Origin: Cheilinus undulatus
Taxonomy: Eukaryota > Chordata > Actinopteri > Labriformes > Labridae
Length of the DNA: 64,000 nt
Direction of reading: 5' to 3'
Assembly: GCF_018320785.1 (NCBI RefSeq)
Contig: NC_054886.1
Coordinates: 4,029,207 to 4,093,206, forward strand
Made by a program: the position numbers and the translations under genes. Positions within the stretch are counted from its first letter, which is position 1. The number at the start of each line of letters is the position of its first letter. This document shows, piece after piece, positions 25,645 to 37,400 of this stretch. The notes beneath the pieces are model-generated. The model saw nothing but the letters and a program-made list of their open reading frames with translations. It was not told the origin of the DNA and made no database searches.

Positions 25645-25823
25645 TATATATGGAAAATGCCCATCCCAGTAAATGAAACCAAAAAAGTGCTGCCTAAAGG
25701 GCAAGCATCCAATAGTGACCAAATGTAGAGTGTCATTAAGATCATTTTAACTGACACACTCCTGTACCTCTGTTTTTGTTATTGCTGAGGTGTAGGAATT
25801 ATCTTAACATGGCTTCTTATCTA

Positions 25824-26052
25824 CACTTGCAATCAAAATTATTCAACCCCCATTGCAAATCAGGTTTATTGTGAAAATTTACAGACTTACAATAAACAAC
25901 TCAAACAAAAGCAACTGAATGAATGATGAATGATGAATGTTCCACGTGTGTTTCAATTGCTATTGTTTGTTCATTGCAAACAGCTGTAAGTCTGTAAATT
26001 TTCACAGTAAACCTGATTTGGATTGGGGGTTGAATAATTTTGATTGTAACTG
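25824..26052. mobile_element. Hairpin MITE with TA target site
   Basis: Inverted arms of about 65 bp (left CAATCAAAATTATTCAACCC, right its complement) surround a short loop, and TA flanks both sides (25822-25823, 26053-26054). This fits a Tc1/mariner-derived MITE of 229 bp. It lies across the left edge of the gene B/C duplication: unit 1 keeps only a trimmed right part near 14757-14820. Confidence 0.75.
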
Positions 26053-26080
26053 TATTTCAGTATAAATGGAAAAAATGAAG

Positions 26081-26089
26081 TTCTTTGAA
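26081..26089 (+). promoter_or_regulatory. STAT-type palindrome upstream of gene C
   Basis: TTCTTTGAA fits TTCN3GAA and is in the same place as the motif before gene B. The assignment is inferred from conservation of the two half-sites. Confidence 0.3.
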
Positions 26090-26191
26090 CTTCTAACTGT
26101 TTGATTTTGAAGAACAAAAGCAGCACTGTTGACAGGAATGAGGATGTGACAATGTTTCTTCTGCAGGGCAGAGTTTGTTACCTCTGTCCAG

Positions 26192-26198
26192 CCAATCA
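26192..26198 (+). promoter_or_regulatory. CCAAT box upstream of gene C
   Basis: CCAATCA lies 76 bp before the ATG, in the block shared with genes A, B and D. Confidence 0.5.
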
Positions 26199-26267
26199 GA
26201 TCCTGTCTTGACTGTGGAGAGAGGAGAGAGCTGTAAGACGAGTTTCATTCAGCACGCGACTTTGAAC

Positions 26268-29092
26268 ATGATGACATCTCCATTGTTTGTGTTCTTTCTC
26301 ACCTGTCTGTGCTTGGGGAGTATGGGTGAGTTTGTTTCACAGTGTTTTAGTACTTTTGCTTGATGTGATCTGTCTTCACCTTTAAAATCTGAAATAATTT
26401 CTTCTTTTTGTTTGTCTCACTCTAGCACAGACACCAGATGTAAGCAGAGGGTCGTCTCTGAGTAAAGAGAGTGGATTTATATCAGCTAACATTGGTGAGA
26501 TGGTTACTTTGCTCTGTTTCTACCAAGGTGATGTTGCAACAAAGTTTTACTGGTACAAACAAACTCTGGGTCAGAGACCAACGCTCATCTCCTCTTACTA
26601 CACACATGGAACATCTTCAACCTTTCATGGTGAACTCAAGGACAATCCCCGCTTCACTCTGGATGCTAAACCGGGTCAAAATCACCTGAGGATTTCAGAC
26701 ATGCAAATCTCAGACACAGCTGCTTACTACTGTTGTTACAGCTACTCATCCGTGTTTGAGTTTCAAGAGGGCATCACTCTCAGTGTCAGAGGTTCAGGTC
26801 GGGACGTGAAGCTTTTGAATCAGTCTGAAAACGAGACCATCCAGCCTGGAGGATCAGTGACTCTGAGCTGTGTGGTGAACACTGGGAGCTGTGATGGAGA
26901 ACACAGTGTTTACTGGTTTAAAAACTCTGAGGAAGCTGAGCCAGGACTCATTTACACCCATGGAGGCAGGAATGATCAGTGTGAAAGGAAATCCAGCCAG
27001 CAGAGCTGTGAGTACAACCTACCACTGAGGAGTCTGAGTCGCTCTCATGCCGGGACCTACTACTGCGCCGTGGTCTCATGTGGACAGATTCTGTTTGGAG
27101 ACGGGACCAAGCTGGACTTGAAAGGTATGTTTGAGTACGGGATTTTTTCCATTTTTATTCTTAATAACTCATGTTAAAAGGTTTTGGTCTGTTTGACTCT
27201 CTACAGATGAGGAGAACTTTCTTGGCTTGGTGTATATCTTAAGCGGGGCTTTAACTTTTACCATCATCTTGGTCGTACTGTTGGCTGTTTGTCTCTGTGT
27301 GATCACCAAGAGGAACAACTGTAAGTGTAAAAGTACTGTCACTACTATCATACCAGACAATAGATACCAGAGTACCACAACAACAAAAATGACCTTTTAA
27401 CCCTTTAAAACCTAAGATTGTGCAAGTCTGCCAGGACATATTCTAACATTTTTACATACTGTAGTGCAATTTTTGGGAGTATTTGTATTTGCTTTATATT
27501 AATATACTCTTCATCTGGCGGTGTAATTAGTTCAAAAGCTTCGTGCCAGCTGTAAGTGCTGCAAATACCCGTGGTCTCATTTATAAAGATTTTTATGTGC
27601 GCTTTATTGTGTATTTTTACAAACCCAACCCTGCAATGAAAAAGCGCTCTGAAACATGGTGAATGTGTGAAATGTTAGTGTAACCCCCCAGGTTTTATAT
27701 GCAAAAAGAATGAACAATCTCTCATATCTGGTTTCAAATCTACCAATCTACTGCCAATCATAACTGAATATTTTATAATTGTAGCACCAGTGCTACACTA
27801 GGTTTATAGGGTTATGAAAAGAAATAAAAGAATGACAGGGTTTCACAACTCTGTGAATGACTATTTGTAAAAGGAATATACTGAGGTAAAGGTGACGTGT
27901 CTTTGAATCAAATTTACTCAAGTAGAAGTAAAATAACTGGTCTGTAAATCTACTCTAGTAAACGTAAAAACTAATTGATTTACAGCGTATATAAAGGAGT
28001 AATACATTATTACTTTTGATATTGGAGGGATGGGGTTAAATGTGAAATACTATCTTGCAAAACAGCCATAGAATATGAGTCTTAGACCTGGCTGATAGCA
28101 CATCTTTAAATATAAATTGCAGCATAACTGCAAATTTCAAGGTCATTCATGATGTGTTACTGACTGTCTGGAGGCAGCAGAGGTCAGTATGGACCACCAT
28201 TTTAAAAAATGTAGTTTTTATTATTTTACTTGTTAACATATGCTGTATAATATGACAAAAGTACAGTAATTCCTTCAAAAGTTACCTGATTGAAATCTGT
28301 AGTTTTAAAAACACTCCAAAAAGTAAACGATGGCCTACATGACAAAACTCAAAGAGTGGTTATAGTAGTCACGGTACTGGCACCCCATTCCTCCAGCCAG
28401 TGATGGCTGTGGCCCCAAGGATTTTGGGAGAAACTCTAGGTTCCTAACAACACACACAACAGGAAGGACAAAACACAACCCTTAGCTGCAAAATCCTTCA
28501 TTTTCCTGCATGTTTGTGTGGAGATGTTAATAATTTCTACAGAGCTGCTGGGAAATAATCCAGAAATTAAAGTTTATTTACATGTTGTGTTTTCTCTCTC
28601 TCACTACTTGATCGTCCACCTCTGTGCATTCTCTCTCTTTTCATTTGAGGCAGCTTTGACTGTTTAACTCTTTGTTTACCTGCAATTCAGCACTTTTCCC
28701 CATATCTAATGTAAAATCATATTTTAACCTTTAAAGCATGTGGTATCAGAAAGGTAGAAGTATCAGAAATTTCAAGCATCTATCACTGCTTTCCTTCCCT
28801 TTGGAATTAAAAGGAAATAATGAGAGTTTCCCCCTTTTGTAGATTCTCCTGCAGCAGATCTCTCTGCAGCAACTGAACAGGTACTTTGTTGTGAACTTTA
28901 ACATGCCTTATGGGTAATTCTCTTTCTCATTGTTATTTGCTGTAGTAACCAACATTCATATTTCATCATCAGGGTGACTGCAATGAGGAAAATATCCATT
29001 ATGCAGCTTTAAGGGAACCAAGAGTCAACCGATCCAGACGACAAGGAAACAACACTAATGCTGAATGTGTGTACTCTAGTGTAAAGCAGTAG
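26268..29092 (+). CDS. nitr: NITR gene C: inhibitory novel immune-type receptor, 5 exons
   Basis: Recent duplicate of gene B. Exons: 26268-26325 (leader), 26426-27124 (V plus I), 27207-27320 (membrane span), 28843-28880, 28973-29092; 342 aa. Domain plan, six I-domain cysteines, FGDGTKL motif and tail motifs IHYAAL (Y313) and CVYSSV (Y337) match gene B. Against gene B the V domain has 11 amino-acid changes, clustered near the CDR1 (FYQGDVATK) and CDR3 (CCYSYSSVFEF) regions. One of them adds a cysteine next to the conserved YYC. The I domain has six, around the GGRNDQC loop. Introns are short because they escaped the insertions that lengthened gene B. Splice sites and frame are intact. Confidence 0.9.
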
Positions 29093-29416
29093 AGACTCAC
29101 AGGTTCAACATGTCTGTACAGCCACAGTGATCAATGATGATTTTAATTAAGCCATTAAGACATAGATGTCATCTTTTCTGTTTACTTTTTACTTGAACTG
29201 CAAAGATTTAACAATTAAATGAGCTTTTCTGGAGCATCATAATTTTGGGTGAGTTTTTTTTTTATGTATAAATGAACAGAAACATGGATCACAGAGCAGT
29301 TTTCAATGGGTTTTAAAGCTGCGCGTAGAAAAAAAGTCTATGATATATGAGGAAGTCCCTGGTAGTTATACATCACCTTATTTTACTCTGTTTTTCCATG
29401 CAATTTTATTGAGATC

Positions 29417-30043
29417 TGTTACGCACCCGTCTAGGGGGAAGGTACCTAACATAATATTTTTAGGAAAGTGAATGTTTATCCCAGTCCCCAAACTATTTAC
29501 AATCATTTAAATTAAACAGGGCACTCGATATAAATTCAAACAAAAGACTGGATCCAAACTAAGGAGGCGATCTAGCTCTCAAAAGTAAAATTTGTCCAAA
29601 AAACACAATTACCAGAAAGGGACTAACTAAGACTACAAAACAAAATCAGAGCTAAGGTTTAACTACACTAAGATACAACGAAAACACAGTTGTCACTAAA
29701 TCTTTGGAGTCTGGGATCAAACAAAGAGGTGCTGCTGTCAGCGAGGCTCCCCATCAACTGTAGGCCACCGTATTTTAAAGACATAGAGAGCCAACCAGTG
29801 CCGTGTCTCTTTGCCGCCACCCTACCGACCAATTACGCAGCACCACCTGGAGACAACTGAGATCCACTCACATGACAGACCGCACACCCACTCACAAAGA
29901 CATGGGACGAACAGAAGACTCTCACATGAAACAAGACAAAGATCCACACAACAACAGAGTACTCACTCCCACACAAAAGAACAATACAAAATACAAAACA
30001 CAGTAATACAATAATCAAACACAATACGGCCACAGCCGTAACA
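29417..30043. mobile_element. Probable solo LTR (retrovirus-like/LTR retrotransposon fossil)
   Basis: A 627-bp insert in the 3' flank of gene C is absent from the matching flank of gene B. It begins TGTTAC and ends GTAACA, the TG...CA form of an LTR with short inverted ends. The flanking pentamers are AGATC and AGAAC, consistent with a 5-bp target duplication that has drifted. No internal coding region accompanies it, so it is best read as a solo LTR left by recombination. It is younger than the B/C duplication. The family (Ty3-like or other) cannot be told from the LTR alone. Confidence 0.6.
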
Positions 30044-30537
30044 AGAACTTAATTTATTTATCTAATAAACTTTCATTAGGACAGTGGTTCTCAGGACATG
30101 CCCCCATTTGGCAGATAAAAATATTATCTAAATACACCCTGTTAGCTGAGGTCACTGCCTTCTTTATGAAGCTAATTTCCCAAATCTATCAGTCACTTCG
30201 GCCTGCTGGTCATTTAAAGTATCTTAATAGAGAGATGTGTGCCAGAAAACAGTAAATTTAATCCCCACCTTCTGTCTTTGCTCTGGTTCAGAGCCAGGCA
30301 GCTGCACTCTGATCAGAGCTCAATATCAGGTCGGGGGCAGGCTAATTGCTGGCGTTCTCGTCTATTTTTGTCTTGAACCAGATGCAGCAGGAACAAACAT
30401 CTAATCAGCTGAAGGTGTGTTTGAGTCCATATTTCACATGTTTTTAGTCCTGGATTATTAAAAGAAGTGAGCTGTGACGGTCTCTCCCCACAGCCACAGT
30501 TTAATCCATCCTGTCTGTTAGCATGGCAATGCTAAAC

Positions 30538-31302
30538 TTCAGTAAAGACACGCTTTATTTCTGCCAAGTCTGCCACAATAAAAGCCTCTAATGGTAATCA
30601 TCACTGAAGACTTATTTTGAAGAGCATTATCAGGAAATGGAGTGTTTTCAGCAGTGACTTAACAACTGCCCCGTCTCATAAACGGGATGGAGACTTCATA
30701 TAACTTAGAAAATGAGACATAGGGAATACCTCAAGAGTTAAATATTGGATGGGAAAATGAAACTGAGACTTTAATAGACTTTTTAAAAGTTGATGATTCC
30801 TCCAATCAGGCTGTAGCATTTTCAATGATTTGAGAGGATTGTATTTCTCATAAGTGGGCGTGGCTTTGGCTCATGCAACTGACACACCCACAACACCACA
30901 GAGCAGGTTTCACTGCCTCATTTCTCAAGATTTGAAGCTCAATTTTATACATTTAGGGATGTTTTTCATGACTGAAATTTGACCTGGTGGTTGAAAACAT
31001 AGTGGCCTGTCAGACAACAAACGTAAAACACTGTTTTCTTTTGTTTTTTTGTTTGTTTGTTTTTTTCACTTTACAGGGACTTTAAGATCACTGCCTTGTG
31101 TGAAGAAATGCCTTTCAGTTCAGCCATCACAAGCTCATATGACAGGACATTTATGTGGAGTAGCCTAATTGATATTTGCTTTAATTCTATGTCTCCCCAA
31201 TAAGCCTGGAATGTAAATTTGAACTAAATTGCATAGTGTAAGTGACATAATAGCTACATGTCTGCAAGTGATCAGTTTTGCAGTAGCAGTCATTGAGCTC
31301 TT
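30538..31302. other. Intergenic, no gene seen
   Basis: No domain-bearing open frame or clear repeat was recognised in this AT-rich stretch. Confidence 0.4.
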
Positions 31303-31721
31303 ACACAGTAAAAACTGGAGTGTTAATTTCTGTGTTAAGTTGATTTAACTCCCTAAGTGTAATTTTAACCACCCTGAGTTAAGTGGTCTTCAGTGTTAGA
31401 GTTGTTTGACAGTGTTGATCCCATCAGCACTGCAGAGTAATTTGATGTAAGCTCTGCCTACATTCATTTTAAAATTTGAATAATTTTCCCATGATATCCT
31501 CATGCAGAGTGTTCATATTTGTTTTAGATGTTTTGTATTGTGTCTGGGTATGTTTAGATGATACATATTGTACAGTAACCATTGCTTGGAGTCTTTTGTT
31601 CATGTTTCTGGTGGATTGTTGAAGATTTTTAAGTTTTTAAACTTTCCTTTATGAGTGAAATTGTTTTCTGAGTAAGTGACTACCTGCCATTGGCAGCTGT
31701 GTAGTATGTAATAATAACAAT

Positions 31722-32100
31722 AATAATAATAATAATAAATTTATTTATAAAGCACTTTCAGTCAAAGTGCTGTACATAGAGATAAAATCAACTTGACAAT
31801 AAAAACATCAGAGAATCCACATATACAAACATAATGAAACGATACAAACAGACATCAGTAAAACAAACAATTTAAGACTCATGTGTAACAGTAAACAAGT
31901 GGGTCTTCACCTTTGCTTTAAATACATCAATGGAAGATGCCTGCCTGATTTCAACAGGTAGACTGTTCCATAATGTCAGTGCACGGAAAGAAAAAGCCTG
32001 TTCCCCAACTGTCTTTTTACGGACCTTTGGGAGGCTTTGTGTGTAAAGCAACAGGGCTGCATGAGTGAGCAAAGTGTAAGTGTCTATCACTTACCATAAG
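31722..32100 (-). mobile_element. LINE 3'-end fragment
   Basis: On the minus strand 32090-31872 encodes GEQAFSFRALTLWNSLPVEI, then VFKAKVKTHLF, the usual last residues of many fish LINE reverse-transcriptase proteins. The 3' UTR ends in TTATAAATAAATT and an (ATT)n tail. Only this 3' end is present, as expected from 5' truncation. L2-type is likely but not certain. Confidence 0.7.
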
Positions 32101-32144
32101 TCTCAATCATGTAACAGCCTTGTTAAATTGCCTAAGTCTTACAC

Positions 32145-32668
32145 TTAAAAATACAACGTGTAGAATTTGGCATTTTAGCGACATCTAGTGTTCAGATTTT
32201 AGAATGAGCCGATTTCTTACCAAAAAGACACATCACTAGGCGACGAGAGCCTGTGAAGACCAAAAAGGATCGTGAGCTGGACATCATTTACAGCAATGAT
32301 GAGGTGAGGGTTTATTTATTCATTTTTGTGACCATCATTTTTATAGATTATAGGTCAGTCTTCTTCTCCATCTGCCTTCCAGGTATCTTTCAGGACCGGC
32401 GGGCAGGTTCGTGTTTAAAAATCGTGTTTCGCTCTTTCTGTCCCCAAAACGTTGCCGTAGACAACATGGCGGTTCGTTATGTCAGCCTCCGTGAGGGCGA
32501 CCCGCAGTAATGTAAATTTAAAAAGCTTTTTTCTAATTTTGTAAAAAGAAAACGAAAGTTTAAAGGGGATGATTTTAACATACTTCACATAGATATATAA
32601 ACATTATATCCCATGTACACTGTTTCTGTTCAACAAACGCAGCCAAATTCTACACACTGTACCTTTAA
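32145..32668. mobile_element. TTAA-flanked MITE
   Basis: TTAA at 32145 and 32665 bound inverted ends that share GTGTAGAATTTGG and its complement. The size is 524 bp. There is no transposase. TTAA targets fit piggyBac or Kolobok superfamilies. Confidence 0.6.
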
Positions 32669-32821
32669 GCAATTGATTGCTTATATTATTAATCAATCTG
32701 CTGAAACACATCAGAAAAGAATGATCCTACTATGGTGTTAAAAAACACTTTCATGTGTAACACTGCAATGCTACGATGTATCACTATTGGAAAATTATAT
32801 AAACTCAGCCTAGGTGTTAAA

Positions 32822-33813
32822 TTTAAAGGTAGAATATCCGACATTTTACACCTAAATGTAATAAAAATCAATCATATGCTATGTAAATGTTTTTCTGAGT
32901 ACAGTATGAACACACTGAATTAAAACTTCGGTACCCTGTAGTTTTGTTTATATGGGATGTTTATAACTCTGTCCAGACCAGATTGGGGCGGTAACCTTCT
33001 CCTCTGGCACACGCCCCTCTCCTCCTAGATGCGCCCCCAGAGGCAGCAGTGCTGCTGCAGGTAAACGTTTCTCCCAAACAGCTGAGAGGAGGGTAAATGG
33101 CAGAGTCCAGTCCGAAGCGGCCGACTGAAGGCCTGCCACCGGCTTCCCCTCCACCTAAAAAGCCTCGACATTTGTGTAGGAAACCCTCTGACAAAGCGAG
33201 AGGAAAAACTAGAGTTAATATCGGACTTGCTTTTCCTCGGTGGCGAGCCCTATGCGACGCTAAAAAGCTCTCGCATGACTCAGAACTGGCTTTGCTTCTC
33301 ATGGATGCGTAAGTAGGCTACATCTTTTCATTCATTGTGCGCATTGTCTCAACATTTGTCCAGTGTTGATTTATTGACACAGCACTATTCTTATGGTTGG
33401 ACATATAAGCTGAGTGTAATAGTGCGGCTGAAATAAATGTGGGGTAAAAATGAATGGAAGCTAGGTGTGCTAATGTTAGCCTGCTGCTAATAAGGCAGGC
33501 TAACAGACGGGAGGTAGCTCTGCTCAAATCAGGTAGTGTCTCAAATTTTATCTCAAATCACCCAAGTCTTGTTTGAAGCTGATGTTTTCATGTTTAATTG
33601 ACGCTATAACATAACCGGCGAGGATAAGAAGAGCTCCTGAAATGGTTTACTGCAGCTGAAAAAAAATACTAGCAGTGAAGGTTGCCTTGAACGTTACATA
33701 TAAACTTGTATATGATCGGTGTTTAAGATCAACAGAAGCTAACGCGGCTAAAGGGGGAGGCTGTGCGCTCCTATGACACCTAGTGAAAAAAAAACGCATA
33801 GGCTACCTTTAAA
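32822..33813. mobile_element. Short-TIR element carrying an exon-like ORF
   Basis: TTTAAAGGTAG (32822) is mirrored by CTACCTTTAAA (ending 33813). Inside, 33097-33309 is an open frame starting MAESSPKRPTEGLPPASPPP, with a basic PKKPRH stretch and then VNIGLAFPRWRALCDAKKL. It ends at a good splice donor, GC|GTAAGT. The C-terminal part resembles a short segment I recall from other fish repeat-associated proteins, but I cannot name the domain. It is either part of the element's own gene or a captured host exon. Confidence 0.4.
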
Positions 33814-34411
33814 ACTACGGGAGTTGAATTAACACTGACATAGAGTTGATTTGTTATTACAGAAGAATAGATAACCAACACCACTGGGAGTAATTTTTAC
33901 ACTCCTCAGAGTTGATTAACCTGTAGTGTGAAGTTTTATTAACACTGTACAGTGTTAGCCAGTGTTAATTTTTAATTCAATTTTGAGTTAATTTTACTCT
34001 GAAATGTTAACACTGGGCAAAGAGTTAATTTAACACCAATTCTGATAAGCACCAAATACACTCGGACACAGTGTTAAATTTAACTCTTTAAGTGTTGATT
34101 TAACACTGCAAAATTTACTGTGTAGAAGGGTACAGTCTGACTTGCAAATAGAAATGCAGAATGAATTCAACACAACCAAACATTTCCAGTGATTATCTGT
34201 TTCACATTCAAACTTTAACTGCAACCTTGAAGGATAAATACTAACCAGAAAGTTAAGAAAAAAAAAAAAATTCTGAAGGCTGAAGATGCTTAAAGTTAAC
34301 CCTGTCCTGAGTATTTCTGCACACACTGAGGTCAGTTTGATATGACTGTTTCTGGCAGTGAACATGTGACCATGTTTCCATAATAGGACATGAAGTGTGA
34401 CTGCAGGTTGG

Positions 34412-34418
34412 CCAATCA
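34412..34418 (+). promoter_or_regulatory. CCAAT box upstream of gene D
   Basis: CCAATCA lies 75 bp before the ATG, followed by AAGGCAGTCTGC, as in gene A. Confidence 0.5.
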
Positions 34419-34486
34419 AAGGCAGTCTGCTCTCTGCAGGGTCGAGAGAAGATCAGACTTTCACTCAGCAGTGTAGTTTGATCACA

Positions 34487-37400
34487 ATGGCATCTCTGAA
34501 GTTAGTCTTCAGTGTGACTCTTTTCATCTTGGAGAGTGGTGAGTTTATGGCTTTAGTCACAGGCTTTAATAGTCCTAGTCTGATCATGCAGACTGTATCT
34601 TTTATTATAGCGCTTCAGAAGTCTTTTAATTGTTTTCTGTCTCTTATTATTTAAGATCAGATGACCAGTCTGCCCTCGTATGTTCATCAGGAGAGAGATT
34701 TTTTATCAGCTGATGTTGGAGACATCATCACTTTGAGATGTTACTCTAAGGCTAATTTGGTGAACAGGTTTTACTGGTATAAGCAACCCATTGGAGACAA
34801 ACCCAGGCTCATATCTTCCTTCTATCAGTCCAGTAAACTGGTTTCATTTTATGATGAGTGTAGCAACAACCCACGTTTCTCACTGGACGCTGGAAATGGT
34901 CAGAATCACTTAATCATCTCAGATGTACAAACGTCTGACACAGCTTCTTACTACTGCGCAGCTAGCTACTCAATCACATTTGAACTGGCAGAGGGCACTT
35001 TAGTCAGCGTGAAGGGTTCAGGTGTGAGCGTCCCAGCTCTGGTCCATCAGTCAGAGTCTGAAACCATCCAGCCAGGAGGCTCTGTGACTCTGAACTGTAC
35101 AGTCCACACTGGGACCTGTGATGGAGAACACAGTGTTTACTGGTTCAGAAACTCTGAGGAAACTCATCCAGGACTCATTTACACCCATGGAGGCAGGAAT
35201 GATCAGTGTGAGAGGAACCCTGACACAGAAACAAGCACCTGTGTCTACAACCTGTCACTGAAGAGTGTGAGTCTTACCCATGCTGGGACCTACTACTGCG
35301 CCGTGGTCTCCTGTGGACACATACTGTTTGGAGACAGGACCAGACTGGTCACTGAAAGTAAGTTACTGGTTATGTTAGATGCTAATGAGGTCATCTAAGA
35401 AAGACAGTAAACATCAGACACATCTAAACATTGTTATATTTAGCTTTGATTTTACCCTTGAAAACAATCATTAAATACTGGGATCTGTTGAAAATCCTGA
35501 TTGGGTCCAAATTTAGCCCAAAAATAGCTATTTAAAGGTGCGGCCCAAATTAGGCCAAAAATCCAAATTTAGGTTGAAATGGAGTTTTTTAAGTTGAGCT
35601 ATATTTCATTATCTTATTGGTTTCAAATAAAGTCTGAAAAGTTGCCATCCTAAGCTGTGATGAGTCATCTCATTGGGTCCAAAATAAGCCAAAACAATTT
35701 CATCCTTTAAGTTAGACCCAACTGTGTATATTCATCTTTAGGTCCAAATTTTACCCCAAAAAGTTGTTAAACTGGGTGATTTAATTTACTTACTGGTTCC
35801 AAATTTAGCTCCAAAAGTTGTCAAACCCTGCTGTGTACAGTCGTTTTATTGGCTCCATCTAATTGACATAAGGAAAGCAAAAGAGGAGCACCCTCCCAAA
35901 ACTTAACTTCTACAGGTGCACGACAAAATGACTTATTTAAAATGACGTCAGCACTCAAAAATGTCCTATTAGGCAGTTTTATTAAGGCAAGCCACAACAG
36001 GTGCATTTAGACTCAACGCTGCCACTAGCAAAAAAGTGTCCATTGTGCCTTCCCTAAAAAAACTGCATTTTATTTTTGAGGACATTTTTGAGTGCTGACC
36101 TCTAAAATATGGCCCAAAAATGCTAAACTGGGCTGTATTGAGTTACCTATTGGGCCCAAATATAGCCCAAACATTTGGGGAACTGGGTTATTCTGATTCA
36201 ACATTTTGTCTCTAAACTTAGCCCAAAAAGTTGGTGGGGGATGATAAGTCATCTTTTCAGGTCCATTTAATTAGGCTCAAATACCATCCTATGAATTTGT
36301 TAAACTAGGTTGTGTTGTGTCTCCTTTTTGGTCCAAATTTCAAGCTTGAAAGATGTTCAACCCAGCTGAGTATGGTCGTCTTATTGGTTCTGAATTTAGC
36401 TGCAAATCTTTTGACATTGGGCTGTTTACAGCCAGCTCTTGGGTGCATCAAATCGTCTTAAATATGACCCAAAAATTATTGAACTTGGCTTTGTTTGTTG
36501 GGTTCAAATAAGCACGAAAATGCGTTGTGTAAGTTAGGCTATGATCAGTTATCTTACTGGTTTACTGGTTATAACTTAAATCCAAAATGTGTCCCATATC
36601 TAGCTGTTTATGTTGGGTTTGTGTTTAGTTACCTTATTGTTTCCAAATTTAGACCCAAAAGTTGTCAATCCCAGCTGTGAATTGTCATCTTATTGGCTCC
36701 ATCTAATTTGGCTCAAATATGAACCAAAGGAAAGTTGGAAAAAAAAGGAGCACACTCCCAAAAAATAACCTTCTTCAGTTGCATGAGGAAAAGACGTATT
36801 GAAACTGAGACATCAGCACTCAAAAATGTCCTTTTTAGCAGTTTTATTAAGGCAAGGCACAACGGATGTATTTCAATTCGTTGTGACTTAACGCTGAAGA
36901 AGACCACGAGTCAAAACCGTGTCCGTTGTGCCTTCCCTGGATAAAACTACTTAAAAGGAAGTTTTGAGAGCTGACACCAAAAATATGACCCCAAAATATT
37001 CTAAACTGGGCTCTGTTGAGTCGTCCTATTGGGTCTAAATTTAGCCCAAAAATGTTTGGAAATGAGCTATGTACGTTCAACATTTTGTGTCTAAATTCAG
37101 CCGGCAAAGTTAGTGAGCCTTCTTAAGTCATCTTTTGGATCCATCTAATTAGGGTAAAATATTACCCAATAAATTTGTTAAACTAGGCTGTGTTAGGTTC
37201 TCTCATTTGGTCCAAATTTAGCAAAATATTTCAAACCCAGCTGTGTAGAGTCATCTTATTGGCTCCATCTGATTGGGCTTAAATATGACCCAAGAAATAG
37301 TAAACTGGGCCTTACCGAGTCGTCCTATTGGGTATAAGTGTAGCCCGAAAATTTGTTCGACCCAACTGTGTACAGTCATCATTTTTGGTCTTAATTTAGC

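Larger units (their letters stand above)
25951..30537 (+). repeat. Segmental duplication, unit 2 (carries gene C)
   Basis: This is the paralogous copy of 14757-22835. It lacks the insertions seen in unit 1 but has its own insertion, the LTR-type sequence at 29417-30043. Exons, promoter and 3' flank align throughout. Confidence 0.85.
31303..34123. mobile_element. MITE-like element split by nested insertions
   Basis: ACACAGTAAA at 31303 is mirrored by TTTACTGTGT ending at 34123. Both halves are rich in short motifs such as GTGTTAA, GAGTTAATT and TTAACTC. The left half runs to about 31445 and the right half from about 33830. The 2.4 kb between them holds a LINE fragment and two other elements. 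Target duplications were not visible, so boundaries are tentative. Confidence 0.45.
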
